In this document: in pieces, positions 8,439 to 18,400 of the stretch
How the letters are laid out: each line of letters starts with the position of its first letter
Position numbering within the stretch: position 1 is the stretch's first letter
NCBI GenBank assembly: GCA_963811635.1
Contig: CAWESB010000003.1
Coordinates: 123,946 to 187,945, forward strand
Source: JAIBJN01 sp963811635
Lineage (GTDB): Bacteria > Actinomycetota > Thermoleophilia > Gaiellales > Gaiellaceae
DNA length: 64,000 nucleotides
Direction of reading: 5' to 3'
Position numbers and translations under genes: made by a program
Notes under the pieces: generated by a model
Seen by the model: only the letters and a program-made list of their open reading frames with translations
What the model was told of the DNA's origin: nothing
Databases searched by the model: none

Positions 8439-10448
8439 ATGCCGCAGTTCCGTGTCTCCGAGGCGTACCGCCCGACCGGCGACCAGCCCCAGGCGATCGC
8501 CGCGCTCTCCGAGTCGATCCACCGCGGCGACCGCTTCCAGTGCCTCCTCGGCGCCACGGGCACCGGCAAGACGGCGACGATGGCGTGGATCGCCGAGCAG
8601 GTGCAGAAGCCGACACTCGTGATCGCGCACAACAAGACGCTCGCCGCGCAGCTCTGCAACGAGTTCCGCGAGTTCCTGCCGGACAACGCGGTCGAGTACT
8701 TCGTCTCGTACTACGACTACTACCAGCCGGAGGCCTACGTGCCCCAGGCCGACCTCTACATCGAGAAGGACGCGTCGATCAACGACGACATCGACCGCCT
8801 GCGGCACGCGGCCACGGCGGCGCTCCTGGCCCGGAAGGACGTCCTCATCGTCGCCTCCGTCTCGTGTATCTACGGCATCGGCTCGCCCGAGGCCTACGAG
8901 GAGAAGACGGTCGCGCTCGGTGTCGGCCAGGAGATCGACCGCGACGTGATGCTGCGGAAGCTCGTCGACATCCAGTACGCGCGGAACGACTCGATCCTCG
9001 GCCGCGGTCGCTTCCGCGTGCGCGGCGACGTCGTCGAGGTGCAGCCCGCGCACATGGAGTCGGCCTACCGCATCTCGTTCTTCGGCGACGAGGTCGAGCA
9101 GGTCACGCACTTCGACCCGCTCTCGGGCGAGATCTACGCGCGCCTCGAGCACCTGGCCATCTTCCCGGCGACCCAGTACGTGACCTCGCGCGAGACGATC
9201 GCGCGCGCCGTCGGCGAGATCAAGCACGAGCTCCAGGAACAGGTGAACAGCTTCGACTCGCAGGGCAAGCTGCTCGAGGCACACCGGATCCGCCAGCGAA
9301 CGGAGTACGACCTCGAGATGCTGCAGGAGCTCGGCTACTGCAACGGGATCGAGAACTACTCGCGGATCCTCGACGGGCGCGCGCCGGGCACGCCGCCGCA
9401 CACGCTGCTCGACTTCTTCGGCGACGACTTCATCATCCTCATCGACGAGTCGCACCAGACCGTGCCGCAGATCGGCGGCATGTTCGAAGGCGACCGCTCG
9501 CGCAAGGAGACCCTGGTCGAGCACGGCTTCCGGCTGCCGTCGGCGCTGGACAACCGGCCGCTGCGGTTCGACGAGTTCCTCGAGCGCGCGCCGCAGCTCC
9601 TGTTCGTCTCGGCGACGCCCGGGCCGTTCGAGCTCCGCAACGCGACGAACGTCGCCGAGCAGATCATCCGCCCGACCGGCGTCGTCGACCCGGACGTGGA
9701 GCTGCGTCCCACGAAGAACCAGATCGACGACCTCCTCAACGAGATCCGCCGCCGCGAGGAGGCGGGGGAGCGGGTACTCGTGACCACGCTGACGAAGAAG
9801 ATGGCCGAGGATCTGACCGACTACCTGCTCGAGTCGGGCGTGCGGACGCGCTACCTCCACTCCGAGGTGGACACGCTCGACCGCATCAAGATCATCCGCG
9901 AGCTCCGCCTGGGCGAGTACGACGTCCTCGTCGGCGTCAACCTCCTCCGCGAGGGGCTCGACCTGCCCGAGGTGTCGCTCGTGGCGATCCTCGACGCGGA
10001 CAAGGAGGGCTTCCTCCGCGGCCAGACGGCGCTGATCCAGACGATCGGGCGCGCCGCGCGGAACGTCAACGGCATGGTCGTGATGTACGCCGACAAGATG
10101 ACCGAGGCGATCAAGGGCGCCATCGACGAGACGACCCGCAGGCGCGAGATCCAGCTCCGCTACAACGAGGAGCACGGGATCACGCCGGAGTCGATCGTGA
10201 AGGGCGTCTCCGACATCGCCGAGTTCCTCTCCCTCGAGTCGGCGCCGCACGTCCCGGGCCGCCGCCGGCGCGGCCAGCGCCAGGTCGAGGGGATGTCGAA
10301 CGAGGAGCTGGAGAAGCTCGTCGTCACCCTCGAGGAGGAGATGTTCGCGGCCGCCGAGGAGCTCCGCTTCGAGTACGCGGCCAAGCTGCGCGACGAGATC
10401 AAGGACCTGCGGCGCGAGCTCCAGGCGACCGCCGAGCCGGCCGCGTAG
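8439..10448 (+). CDS. uvrB: Excinuclease ABC subunit B
   Basis: UvrB verifies DNA damage passed on by UvrA and recruits UvrC in nucleotide excision repair. The 669-residue protein is full length. Visible motifs are Walker A GATGTGKTAT (about 38-47), the beta-hairpin region YDYYQPEAYVPQADLYIEKD, the helicase motif IDESHQT, motif V/VI (LREGLDLPE, QTIGRAARN) and the C-terminal UVR coiled coil (LEKLVVTLEEEMFAAAEELRFE is the UvrC-binding part). uvrA lies 12 kb downstream and a UvrD-type helicase at 55 kb, so most of the pathway is in this window; uvrC is not. Confidence 0.98.
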   Translation: MPQFRVSEAYRPTGDQPQAIAALSESIHRGDRFQCLLGATGTGKTATMAWIAEQVQKPTLVIAHNKTLAAQLCNEFREFLPDNAVEYFVSYYDYYQPEAYVPQADLYIEKDASINDDIDRLRHAATAALLARKDVLIVASVSCIYGIGSPEAYEEKTVALGVGQEIDRDVMLRKLVDIQYARNDSILGRGRFRVRGDVVEVQPAHMESAYRISFFGDEVEQVTHFDPLSGEIYARLEHLAIFPATQYVTSRETIARAVGEIKHELQEQVNSFDSQGKLLEAHRIRQRTEYDLEMLQELGYCNGIENYSRILDGRAPGTPPHTLLDFFGDDFIILIDESHQTVPQIGGMFEGDRSRKETLVEHGFRLPSALDNRPLRFDEFLERAPQLLFVSATPGPFELRNATNVAEQIIRPTGVVDPDVELRPTKNQIDDLLNEIRRREEAGERVLVTTLTKKMAEDLTDYLLESGVRTRYLHSEVDTLDRIKIIRELRLGEYDVLVGVNLLREGLDLPEVSLVAILDADKEGFLRGQTALIQTIGRAARNVNGMVVMYADKMTEAIKGAIDETTRRREIQLRYNEEHGITPESIVKGVSDIAEFLSLESAPHVPGRRRRGQRQVEGMSNEELEKLVVTLEEEMFAAAEELRFEYAAKLRDEIKDLRRELQATAEPAA

Positions 10449-10492
10449 TGGCCCGGCTCGGCGAATAGCTCATCAACCGCCCTCCTGCGAGT

Positions 10493-11491
10493 TCACGTTT
10501 CCAGGCGGGAAAGCGTGTTGTCGAATTGGTTCACGACCCAGACGGCGCCCTCGCCGGCGGCGACGCCCTGAGGCCTCGATCCGACCTTGACCGGCTCGCC
10601 CACGACTGCGTTCGACTCGGGGTCGATCCGCGCGAGCTGGCCGGCCGCGTTCGCCACCCAGACGGCGCCTTCGTCTCCCACCGTGACGGCGATCGGCTGC
10701 CCTCCGACGGCGATCGTGCCGACGACCTTGCCGGTCCGCGCGTCGAGGCGCGTCACCGTGCCGTCGTCGTAGTTGGCTACCCAAACGGCTCCGTCCGCAA
10801 CGGCGAGGCCGAAGGGCCCTGCTCCCACGCGGATCGGCTTGTCCGGACGGTTCTTCGCCACATCGAGGCGGATGACCGTGCCTTCGCTCGGACTCGAGAC
10901 CCAGACCGACCCGTTCGCCACGGCGAGCCCGGCGAAGTCGGGCGTCCCGGCACGACCCACGAGGCGGGGCGACTCCGAGAGCACCTTGCCGGACTTCGGG
11001 TCGATGCGGTTGACAGTTCCAGCCAGGGAATTGAAGGCCCAGACCGAGCCCTCGCCGACGGCGACGGCCAGCGGACGGTCACCCACACGAATCGGCTTCC
11101 CGACGACTTCGCCCGACTCGGGATCGATGCGAATGACCGAGTCTCCCACCATCGTCGCCACCCAGACCGCGCCTTCGCCCGCGGCGAGGCTCACCGGCTC
11201 CTTGGCGACGGGGATCGGCTCCCCGACGGCTGTCAGCGAGATCGGATCGATTCGCGTGACCGTGTCGTCCTGCGTGTTGGCGACCCAGACAGACCCGCCC
11301 GCGACGGTGACCGCCGTCGGTAGATGCCCGACCTCGATCTCCTCGACGGCGGGGCCTTGCTCCGGCTTCGGGGCCGGATTCGGAGCGGGAGCCGGAGCCG
11401 CGTCCTTCTTCGAGGTGTTGTCGCTTCCCCCACATCCGCCGCCTCCGGCGACGAGTGCGAGGATGGCAAGCGTTGCGAGTAACGCTCTCAT
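10493..11491 (-). CDS. Lipoprotein with seven-bladed beta-propeller
   Basis: The 332-residue product starts with a lipoprotein signal peptide ending GGGGCGG (lipid Cys about residue 20), then a Pro/Ala linker, then seven repeats of about 40 residues with the pattern VGxxPxAVAVGEGSVWVAN..GTVxRIDPxSGKVV. That is a seven-bladed NHL/YVTN/virginiamycin-B-lyase-like propeller on the outer face of the membrane. The ATG is preceded by a strong AGGAGGT seven bases upstream. No catalytic residues can be assigned; a binding or scaffold role is inferred. It lies last in a set of four minus-strand genes with the LAL regulator. Confidence 0.8.
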   Translation of the reverse strand: MRALLATLAILALVAGGGGCGGSDNTSKKDAAPAPAPNPAPKPEQGPAVEEIEVGHLPTAVTVAGGSVWVANTQDDTVTRIDPISLTAVGEPIPVAKEPVSLAAGEGAVWVATMVGDSVIRIDPESGEVVGKPIRVGDRPLAVAVGEGSVWAFNSLAGTVNRIDPKSGKVLSESPRLVGRAGTPDFAGLAVANGSVWVSSPSEGTVIRLDVAKNRPDKPIRVGAGPFGLAVADGAVWVANYDDGTVTRLDARTGKVVGTIAVGGQPIAVTVGDEGAVWVANAAGQLARIDPESNAVVGEPVKVGSRPQGVAAGEGAVWVVNQFDNTLSRLET

Positions 11492-11666
11492 CGCTCGTAC
11501 CTCCTGTGCGTATCGCTTGACGTCCGCGCTTACGTGGACGACGTCGGTGTGGGCGCGCTACGTGGTCTCTGGCGGGCCGAGGCGTCCGATCCGGTACACG
11601 GCGGGAGCGCGGACCGATGCCGCTGGTGCTGGGCGCGCGCGGTTCCCATCGCCGGGGTCTCGGGCT

Positions 11667-11945
11667 TCACGGGGCTCCGGCTTGCCCTTCGGTGACGACC
11701 GCATCCGCCACGCGCTCGATCGAGATGCCCGCCCGTGCGCCGGCCTCGAGCACCGCAGCCGCCGACGGCGCCTCGTAGAGAAGGAACCAGGTCTCGTCCT
11801 CCGGCACGAAGATGGACCGGAGGTAGCGCACGGCGCTCCCGGCGCGGGACATTTCCTCTGCGGCCGTGCAGGCCCGGGCGGCCGCCTTCTCCAGGTCGCC
11901 CGGGCCCGCCTTCGGCAGGTACAGCTCGGCAAGGTACCTCGGCAT
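11667..11945 (-). CDS. DUF4242 (SCO4226-like) small protein
   Basis: A 92-residue protein starting MPRYLAELYLPKAG. The layout (short ferredoxin-like alpha/beta unit, ..VRYLRSIFVPEDETWFLLYEA.. then a helix ..VLEAGARAGISIERV) matches the DUF4242 family, whose streptomycete member SCO4226 is described as a nickel-binding protein. Metal binding here is not established. The start codon overlaps the stop of the upstream secreted-protein gene by one base (TGATG), so the two are translationally coupled. An upstream in-frame ATG at 12071 would lie inside that gene and is not used. Confidence 0.72.
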   Translation of the reverse strand: MPRYLAELYLPKAGPGDLEKAAARACTAAEEMSRAGSAVRYLRSIFVPEDETWFLLYEAPSAAAVLEAGARAGISIERVADAVVTEGQAGAP

Positions 11946-12382
11946 CAACCGGCCCGAGGAGGCTTGATCCGGATCCAGCCGGCGAAGACCGTGCCTTCGA
12001 CTCGGATTGCACGGGCCTGCACCTTCGCCCCTGCAAGGTCGGCACCATCCCACGAGCCGCGTACGACCCAACCGTCCAGCAGGGTGACCTGCGGCGTCTT
12101 GTCCAGCTTGAGGATGCCGACCAGGCTCACCGTGACGGAGCCACGCGGGGACGAGAGTGTCTCCACGGACGTGTAGTGAAAGATCTCGCCCTCGACATCC
12201 ACGGGCGTGACCACCGTGCTGACGTCGACCGGGCTCGAGGCGGTCTCTTCACAGGTGAGCTCGGGGCAGTCCTTCTCGAACGCGATCGTGATCGCTCGCC
12301 GCCCGGACGAGTCCGCGAGGCCGGGCAGCAAGAGGGCTGTGAGCGAGACCGCAATGGCGGCCGCTGCGACGCGCATCTTCAT
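11945..12382 (-). CDS. Small secreted protein, unknown family
   Basis: I do not recognise this 145-residue product. It starts MKMRVAAAAIAVSLTALL, a clean signal peptide with cleavage near ADSSG, and has two cysteines close together (CPELTC) and an all-beta-looking body (SVTVSLVGILKLDKTPQVTLLDGW). The start is set by a GGAGGT six bases before ATG 12382; longer in-frame starts lack this. It lies 88 bases downstream of the LAL regulator gene on the same strand and is coupled to the DUF4242 gene, so the regulator and these exported products may form one unit. Confidence 0.7.
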   Translation of the reverse strand: MKMRVAAAAIAVSLTALLLPGLADSSGRRAITIAFEKDCPELTCEETASSPVDVSTVVTPVDVEGEIFHYTSVETLSSPRGSVTVSLVGILKLDKTPQVTLLDGWVVRGSWDGADLAGAKVQARAIRVEGTVFAGWIRIKPPRAG

Positions 12383-12469
12383 CGTGTTACCTCCGATAGA
12401 CGACATGCGTCCACCGTAGGCAGGCAACGACCGGCCGGAAACGGGCAAACCCCCTGGCTTTGCCCGCGT

Positions 12470-15220
12470 CTACCCTGGGAAGCGGCGTGCCAGTTCGGCG
12501 CGCGAGCGCAGGCCGAGCTTGCGGTACACGTGCGAGAGGTGGCCCTCGACCGTGCGGGCGCTCACGAACAGCGCCCCGGCCACCTCCTTGTTCGTCCGTC
12601 CCTGAGCGACGAGTTCGGCGACCCGACGTTCGGTCGGCGTCAGCTCGCCGTGGGATGCGGCTCTGCCGCCGATCCGGCCGAGTTCAGCTCGGGCTTTCTG
12701 CGCCCAGAGTGTCGCGCCGAGCTCCTCGAAGACCTGCACCGCCCCGTCCAGGGTCGCCCGTGCGTCCCGTTTGCGCTTGGCCCGCCGCAGCGCCCCACCG
12801 AGGGCCAGGAGCGTGCGGGCGCGGTCGAACGGCATCGGCACGCGCGCGTGTTGTGCCAGAGCTTGCTCGAACGCCTCGACTGAGCCTTCGCCGTCGCCTG
12901 CTGCCGCAGCGAGCAGCCCGCGACAGCGCAAGCCGGCGGCGAGCGCCGACGCGCGATCGAGCGTGCGTCCTCGCTCCTCGAGCCACTCGAGACGCTCCTC
13001 GGCCTGGCCCAGCCGTCCGAGCGCGATGAGCGCCTCGATCTCGTCGGGGACGAAGCGGATCGTCCCCGGCTCACCGACTCCGGCCGCGAGCAGCTGCTCT
13101 CGGTGCGGACCGAGCACGCGGGCGGCCTCCTCCGGCCGATCGAGGGAGAGCTCGAGCAGGCCGAGCGCCCAGACGGCGTTGATTCGGGCGGCGCCCATCC
13201 CGCGCTCCCCGGCCAGGGTCAGGGCTTCGTCTGCATCGGCGCGCGCCTCGGACTCGAGACCCGAGGAAGCCCGCACGAGCGCTCGAGTGGAGAGAGACCA
13301 GGCCTGCTGCGGTCGCTGCGCCGTTTGCAGCGCGACCTCGTAACCTTCCTCGCCGAACTCCGCCGCCTCGAGCCAGTGGCCCGCCAGATACTCCGTCATT
13401 GCGAGATTCGCGAGGATCATCGGAACCGAGGATTCTTCGCCGCGCTCCAGGGCGGCCTCGTGAAGTTGGCGCAGCCGTGCAGCCGCGGGCTCGAACTCAT
13501 CGGTCCAGTACAGGGACACCGCCCAGGCATGGCTTGGCGAATCACCGACGCGCTCGGGCTCGACGCCCAACTCGTCGGTCGCGTGTAAGGTCGCGCGAGC
13601 GGTCGGGCGTCCGAGCAGTGTCTCGACGATGCCCCTGTCGCCGAGGGACTGCGCCTGGAGAGCCACAACACCCGATCGCGCCGCGAGGTCGGCCGCGAGG
13701 GCGGCATGTTCGAAGGCGCTGTCGAGCTCCTCGCGCATGAAGAAGAGGGTGTTGGCGAGATTCCTCGCGGCTTCGGCGCGCACCCGGTCGTCCGTTTCAG
13801 GCTGTGCTAGGGCCTTCCGCGCGAATTCCGCGCTCTGCGGTTGGTCTCCTTCGTAGCGGGCCAGTTGCGCGAGGCTCACGAGCGCCGCGGCGCGCGCGCT
13901 ACCCGTGTGCGCTGCCGCCAGCGCCTGCTCGGCCAGTTCGCGGGCCCGAGCCGCATCGCCCGCGAGGAAGCGGTAGCGGGCGGCGGTCACTGTCCGACGG
14001 TGAGCGTCGTCCGGCTCGTCGAGCGGCGTCAGCCGGTGGGCCTGCTCGCACAGCTCCGCGGCTGTCGCGGGCGCGCCCCGTACGCTGGCGTGCTCCGCCG
14101 CCTGCTCGAGTGCGCTTGCGATGTCGGAGTCGGGGATGTCAGTCGAAAGCGCCAGGTGGCGGGCGCGCTCGTCCGCGTCAGGGACGACATCCGCGAGGCG
14201 CCGGTGGAGCTCTCGGCGCCCGATCGCGTCGAGGTTCTGGTAGGCCCCTGAGGCGAGCAACGGGTGTGTGAAGCGGACGCGGTCGCCCTCGAGTTCCACG
14301 ACTTGCGCCTCGAGCGCTGGGCGGAGGGTCTCATCGCCGCCGGCGACTTCGGCGAGAAGCCCGATGGTCGGCTGAGACAGCGCGGCTGCCGCGGCCAGGA
14401 CGTCGCGACTCTCCGGCGGCAGCGCTCCAAGCCGGACGCGAACGAGCTCTTGGAGGCGGTCGGGCACCGGTAGTGGCTCGCCCGACGAAAGCTCCGCCTC
14501 GTGGGCTTGGAGCGCGCGGCCGAGCTCGAGGGCGAAGAACGGGTTGCCGCCGCTGACCTCGTGGACGCGGCGGAGCGCGGGCCGCGGCAGGACGAGACCG
14601 AGCCGCTCGTGCAGCAGCCTGTGCACAGCGCCGAGCGCGAGCGGCCCGACTACGAGCTGGGAGAGCCGCTCCTCGTCAGAGATCCCAGCCGGGACGTCGG
14701 TACCCAGGCGATGCGCAAGCAAGAGTCCGACCGGCTCCTCGCGAAGCCGCCGCCAGGCGAACGACACGACCTTCGCGGACGGGGAGTCGAGCCACTGGAC
14801 GTCGTCCACGGCGACCAGCACCGGCCCTGCCCCTGCGAGCTGCCGGAGCACGCCGAGCACGGCCACTGCGACCGCCCGCTCGTCTCGAGGAGCGCCGCCC
14901 GGTGGCGCAAGCAGGAGTGCGACCCGGAGTGCATCCGCCTGCGGCTCCGGCAGCTCGTCGAGCACCTCGTCGACCACGCTTCCGACCAGGTCGCCGAGAC
15001 CCGCGAACGGCAGCCTGGCCTCGGCCTCCACCGGCCGTGTCTCGAGCACGCGGTAGCCGCGCTCGCGCGCTTCTTCCACGCCGGCGAGCCAGAGCGTCGT
15101 CTTGCCCGCTCCGGCCTCCCCCTCGATCACGAGCCCGCTTGCCCCGGTGAGCAGCGCGTCGAGGAAAGCCGCCGTCCTCGCGAGCTCGGCGTCTCTCCCG
15201 ATCACTTCGGTGGTGCGCAT
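12470..15220 (-). CDS. LuxR-family transcriptional regulator with AAA-type ATPase (LAL/MalT class)
   Basis: A 916-residue regulator. The N-terminus carries a P-loop ATPase of the STAND/AAA type (Walker A GEAGAGKTTL at about 34-43, Walker B VLVAVDDVQWLD at about 134), then a long helical TPR-like region rich in Ala/Leu/Glu, and at the end a LuxR helix-turn-helix (LTPTERRVAELVAQG, TNKEVAGALFVSARTVEGHL). LAL proteins bind ATP and an effector and activate nearby promoters. Likely targets are the genes downstream on the same strand or the divergent 1257-residue enzyme gene 205 bases away. Effector unknown. Confidence 0.9.
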   Translation of the reverse strand: MRTTEVIGRDAELARTAAFLDALLTGASGLVIEGEAGAGKTTLWLAGVEEARERGYRVLETRPVEAEARLPFAGLGDLVGSVVDEVLDELPEPQADALRVALLLAPPGGAPRDERAVAVAVLGVLRQLAGAGPVLVAVDDVQWLDSPSAKVVSFAWRRLREEPVGLLLAHRLGTDVPAGISDEERLSQLVVGPLALGAVHRLLHERLGLVLPRPALRRVHEVSGGNPFFALELGRALQAHEAELSSGEPLPVPDRLQELVRVRLGALPPESRDVLAAAAALSQPTIGLLAEVAGGDETLRPALEAQVVELEGDRVRFTHPLLASGAYQNLDAIGRRELHRRLADVVPDADERARHLALSTDIPDSDIASALEQAAEHASVRGAPATAAELCEQAHRLTPLDEPDDAHRRTVTAARYRFLAGDAARARELAEQALAAAHTGSARAAALVSLAQLARYEGDQPQSAEFARKALAQPETDDRVRAEAARNLANTLFFMREELDSAFEHAALAADLAARSGVVALQAQSLGDRGIVETLLGRPTARATLHATDELGVEPERVGDSPSHAWAVSLYWTDEFEPAAARLRQLHEAALERGEESSVPMILANLAMTEYLAGHWLEAAEFGEEGYEVALQTAQRPQQAWSLSTRALVRASSGLESEARADADEALTLAGERGMGAARINAVWALGLLELSLDRPEEAARVLGPHREQLLAAGVGEPGTIRFVPDEIEALIALGRLGQAEERLEWLEERGRTLDRASALAAGLRCRGLLAAAAGDGEGSVEAFEQALAQHARVPMPFDRARTLLALGGALRRAKRKRDARATLDGAVQVFEELGATLWAQKARAELGRIGGRAASHGELTPTERRVAELVAQGRTNKEVAGALFVSARTVEGHLSHVYRKLGLRSRAELARRFPG

Positions 15221-15425
15221 GTTCGTCGGCCCTCGACCCTAGCGCCACAAATCATCTCGACAAAGTGAAGGACGTCCTTGTCTCGGTGGCGAGCTGGCCG
15301 GCGTTTCGGTGTTTGTCCGCCTGGTAGCGGCCCGGTTTCGGCCTCGTGGCCGGGTGGCCGGACGGTTGTAACGAGGCCCGGAACCGAGTAACTTCGGTCG
15401 CGTCCTACCCCGGGAGAGGAGTCTG

Positions 15426-18400
15426 ATGACACGCACATTGCGGTTGAGGGTTGCGCTTGTTGCCGCGCTCACACTTTTCGTCGTGCTCACCGTCGCGGGT
15501 GCCGGCGGAGCGGGCGCGGTTCAAGGATCGGCAAAGAAGGCCAAGGCGCAGGCGGCGGCGGCGCCGACCAAGAAGGCGATTCTCTTCGCCGCCGACGGCA
15601 TGCGCCCCGACCTCGTCGACCGCTATGCCGGCGAGGGCTTCCTGCCGACGATGCAGGCCCTCATGCGCGACGGCGTCAAGGGGCAGAACGGCTTGCTCCA
15701 GGGCTTCCCGCCCAACACCGGAGTGGGCTGGTACACGCTCTCCACGGGCGCATGGCCGGGCGAGCACGGTTCGACGAACAACACCTTCCACCGCACCGGT
15801 GAGGGCAACTTCAACAACTCGACGAGCTTCGCGACCACCGGCATCCTCCAGGCCGACCACATCGGCCAGGCGGCCGAGCGGGCGGGCAAGAGCGTGGTCT
15901 CAGTGGAGTGGGTGGGCACTCGGAATCTCGTTCCGGCCCTCCAGGGCCCGGTCGTCGACTTCCGCAGCTTCTTCTCCCGGCGGGGAATCGTCCTCAACTA
16001 CGACCTGCCCGGGCAGCCGGCCGGCGCCAACGCATTCGGCGTCGACTACCAACGGGTCAACCTCGCTCCGGCCGCGGGCTGGAGCAACGTCCCGGCCTCG
16101 TTCAGCCCCGCGCAGGAGCAGCAGTTCACGCTGACGACGACCTTCGCGGCGGCGAACCCGACCAGGGTCTACGACCTCTACATCTACGACTCGACGAACG
16201 ACGGCACGACGAACTACGACCGCGTGCTCGTCGTCCCCGCAACGGCCGTCAAGGACGGCAGCGCAGCAGTCGCCGATCTCGCCGAGGGCGACTGGGCGGA
16301 CGCCAAGGTCGGCCTCATCGGGCCGCGGGCCGGCCAGACCGCCGGCTTCTACGTGAAGGCGATCGAGATCGCGCCGGACCTCTCGAAGTTCCGCGTCTAC
16401 TTCACGTCGGTCGCCCGCGTGAACGCGACGTACAACGCACTCGGGGCTGCCGGCTCGGCCGCATTCGAGGAGACCCTCGCACACGACTTCCCAACCTCGA
16501 CGGCGGCCGACTTCGCGCCGCTCGAGGCGGGAATCGTGGACGAGGACACGTACGCGGAGCAGGGGCTCGCGTGGAAGGACGCCCACTGGGCCTACCTGCA
16601 CTACATCTTCGAGACCCTCGGGGTCCACGCCGACCTGCTCTTGCTCGGCACGCCGACGACAGACGAGTTCAGCCACCAGTTCATGGGGCTGGTCACGCCG
16701 ACGGACATCGACGGGAATCCGAACCCGTTCTACGACGACGTCACGAACGACGATGTCCCGGACGGGCGCGTGGACGAGCGCGAGGGCTTCATTCGCACCG
16801 CCTACCAGGAGGCAGACAACACGCTCGCCCTGGGCCGGGAGCTGATGGGCAAGAACGACACGACCGTCTTCGTCTCCTCCGACCACGGCTTCGCGCCACA
16901 GTGGTACGCGGTCAACGTCAGCAAGGTGCTCGTCGACCTCGGCCTGCAGGAGCGGGAGCAGAGCGGCAACTGCCGCAAGGCCGCCAACGATCCGGGCACG
17001 ACCACGCCGGGCGACACGCTCGCCAAGGAGTGTCACGCCGGCGGGACGGCGCAGATCTACATCAACCTCGCGGGCCGCGATCCCGCTGCCGGGAACACGC
17101 CGCAGGTCCCGGCCGCCAACTACGAGGCGGTCCGGAACCAGATCATCGCGGCGTTCCAGAACCTCGACGACCCGAACCTCCCCGGGCAGCAGCAGGTCGT
17201 TCTCAAGGTGATGAAGAAGGAGGAGCTACGGAACGTCGACGGCACCGATGCCCTGCATCCGAACCGCAGCGGTGACGTGGTCGTCGTCTTCAGGCCGCCG
17301 TACCAGACCGACGCGCAGACGCCGGGGCAGCTCGTCGCCCCGTCGCAGTTCTTCGGCCAGCACGGCTACCTGCCCAACCTCGTCAACATCGCGCGAAACG
17401 TCAACATGCACGCGACGTTCATCGCCGCCGGACCGGGCATCCGCAAGCAGAGCCCGGTCGCGGGTGTGCGGGCCATCGACCTCGCGCCGACGCTCTCCTA
17501 CTTGCTGGGCATTCCGGGGCCACAGAACGCCCGCGGGAAGATCCTCAGGAACCTCTTCCCCAACCCTGGGCAGCTGAAGGAGATCACGATCCTCGACATC
17601 AGCGACTACCACGGGCAGCTCGTGCCGCTCTCCGAGGCGGCGGACACGCTTGCCGGCGGAGGCGCGGCCAACCCGACGTTCGGGATCGGTGGGTCCGCCT
17701 TCCTGAAGCCATGGTTCGACGCCTACCGCGCCGAGGCGCCGGGAGGTTCGATCACGGTGGCGGCCGGAGACTCGATCGGAGCGACGCCGCCGATCTCGAG
17801 CTTCTTCGACGACAAGCCCACCATCGAGCTCATGAATTTGATGGGCTTCTCGGCCGACGGTCTCGGCAACCACAACTTCGACAAGAGCGCGACGTTCTTC
17901 CGCAACGTGATCGTCCCGTTGGCGAACTTCCCGTACCTGTCGTCGAACATCGTCGACGCCGCCGGGAAGACGCCACCCGAGTGGAAGCCGTCCCAGGTGT
18001 TCGACTCCTTCGACGGTGCCAAGCTCGGCCTCGTCGGCTTCTCGAACGAGGACATCCCCGAGCTCACGAGGCCCGGGGCACTCGACCCGTTCCACGTCGA
18101 TCCGCGTATCCCGCGCGTGCAGGCCGAGGTGAACAGGCTGAGCGCGAACGGAATCGGCCCGATCGTCGTCATGGGCCACGACGGGGCGACGGCAGGGACA
18201 CTCGACAACCCGACCGGGCCGATCGTCGACCTGGCCGACGCGCTCACCGGCGTGGACGTCGTCATCGGCGACCACACGAACTTCCAGGTCGTCTCGACCA
18301 GGCCGAACGGCGTCCTCGTCGTGGAGAACCTCAGCAAGGGCGTCCGCTTCACGCGGGTCCGCCTGCTCGTGGACACGAAGACGAAGGAGGTCGTCTACAA

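Noticed and set aside
8394..10250. 618-codon open frame antisense to uvrB
   Set aside because: Opposite-strand shadow; uvrB motifs are complete on the plus strand.
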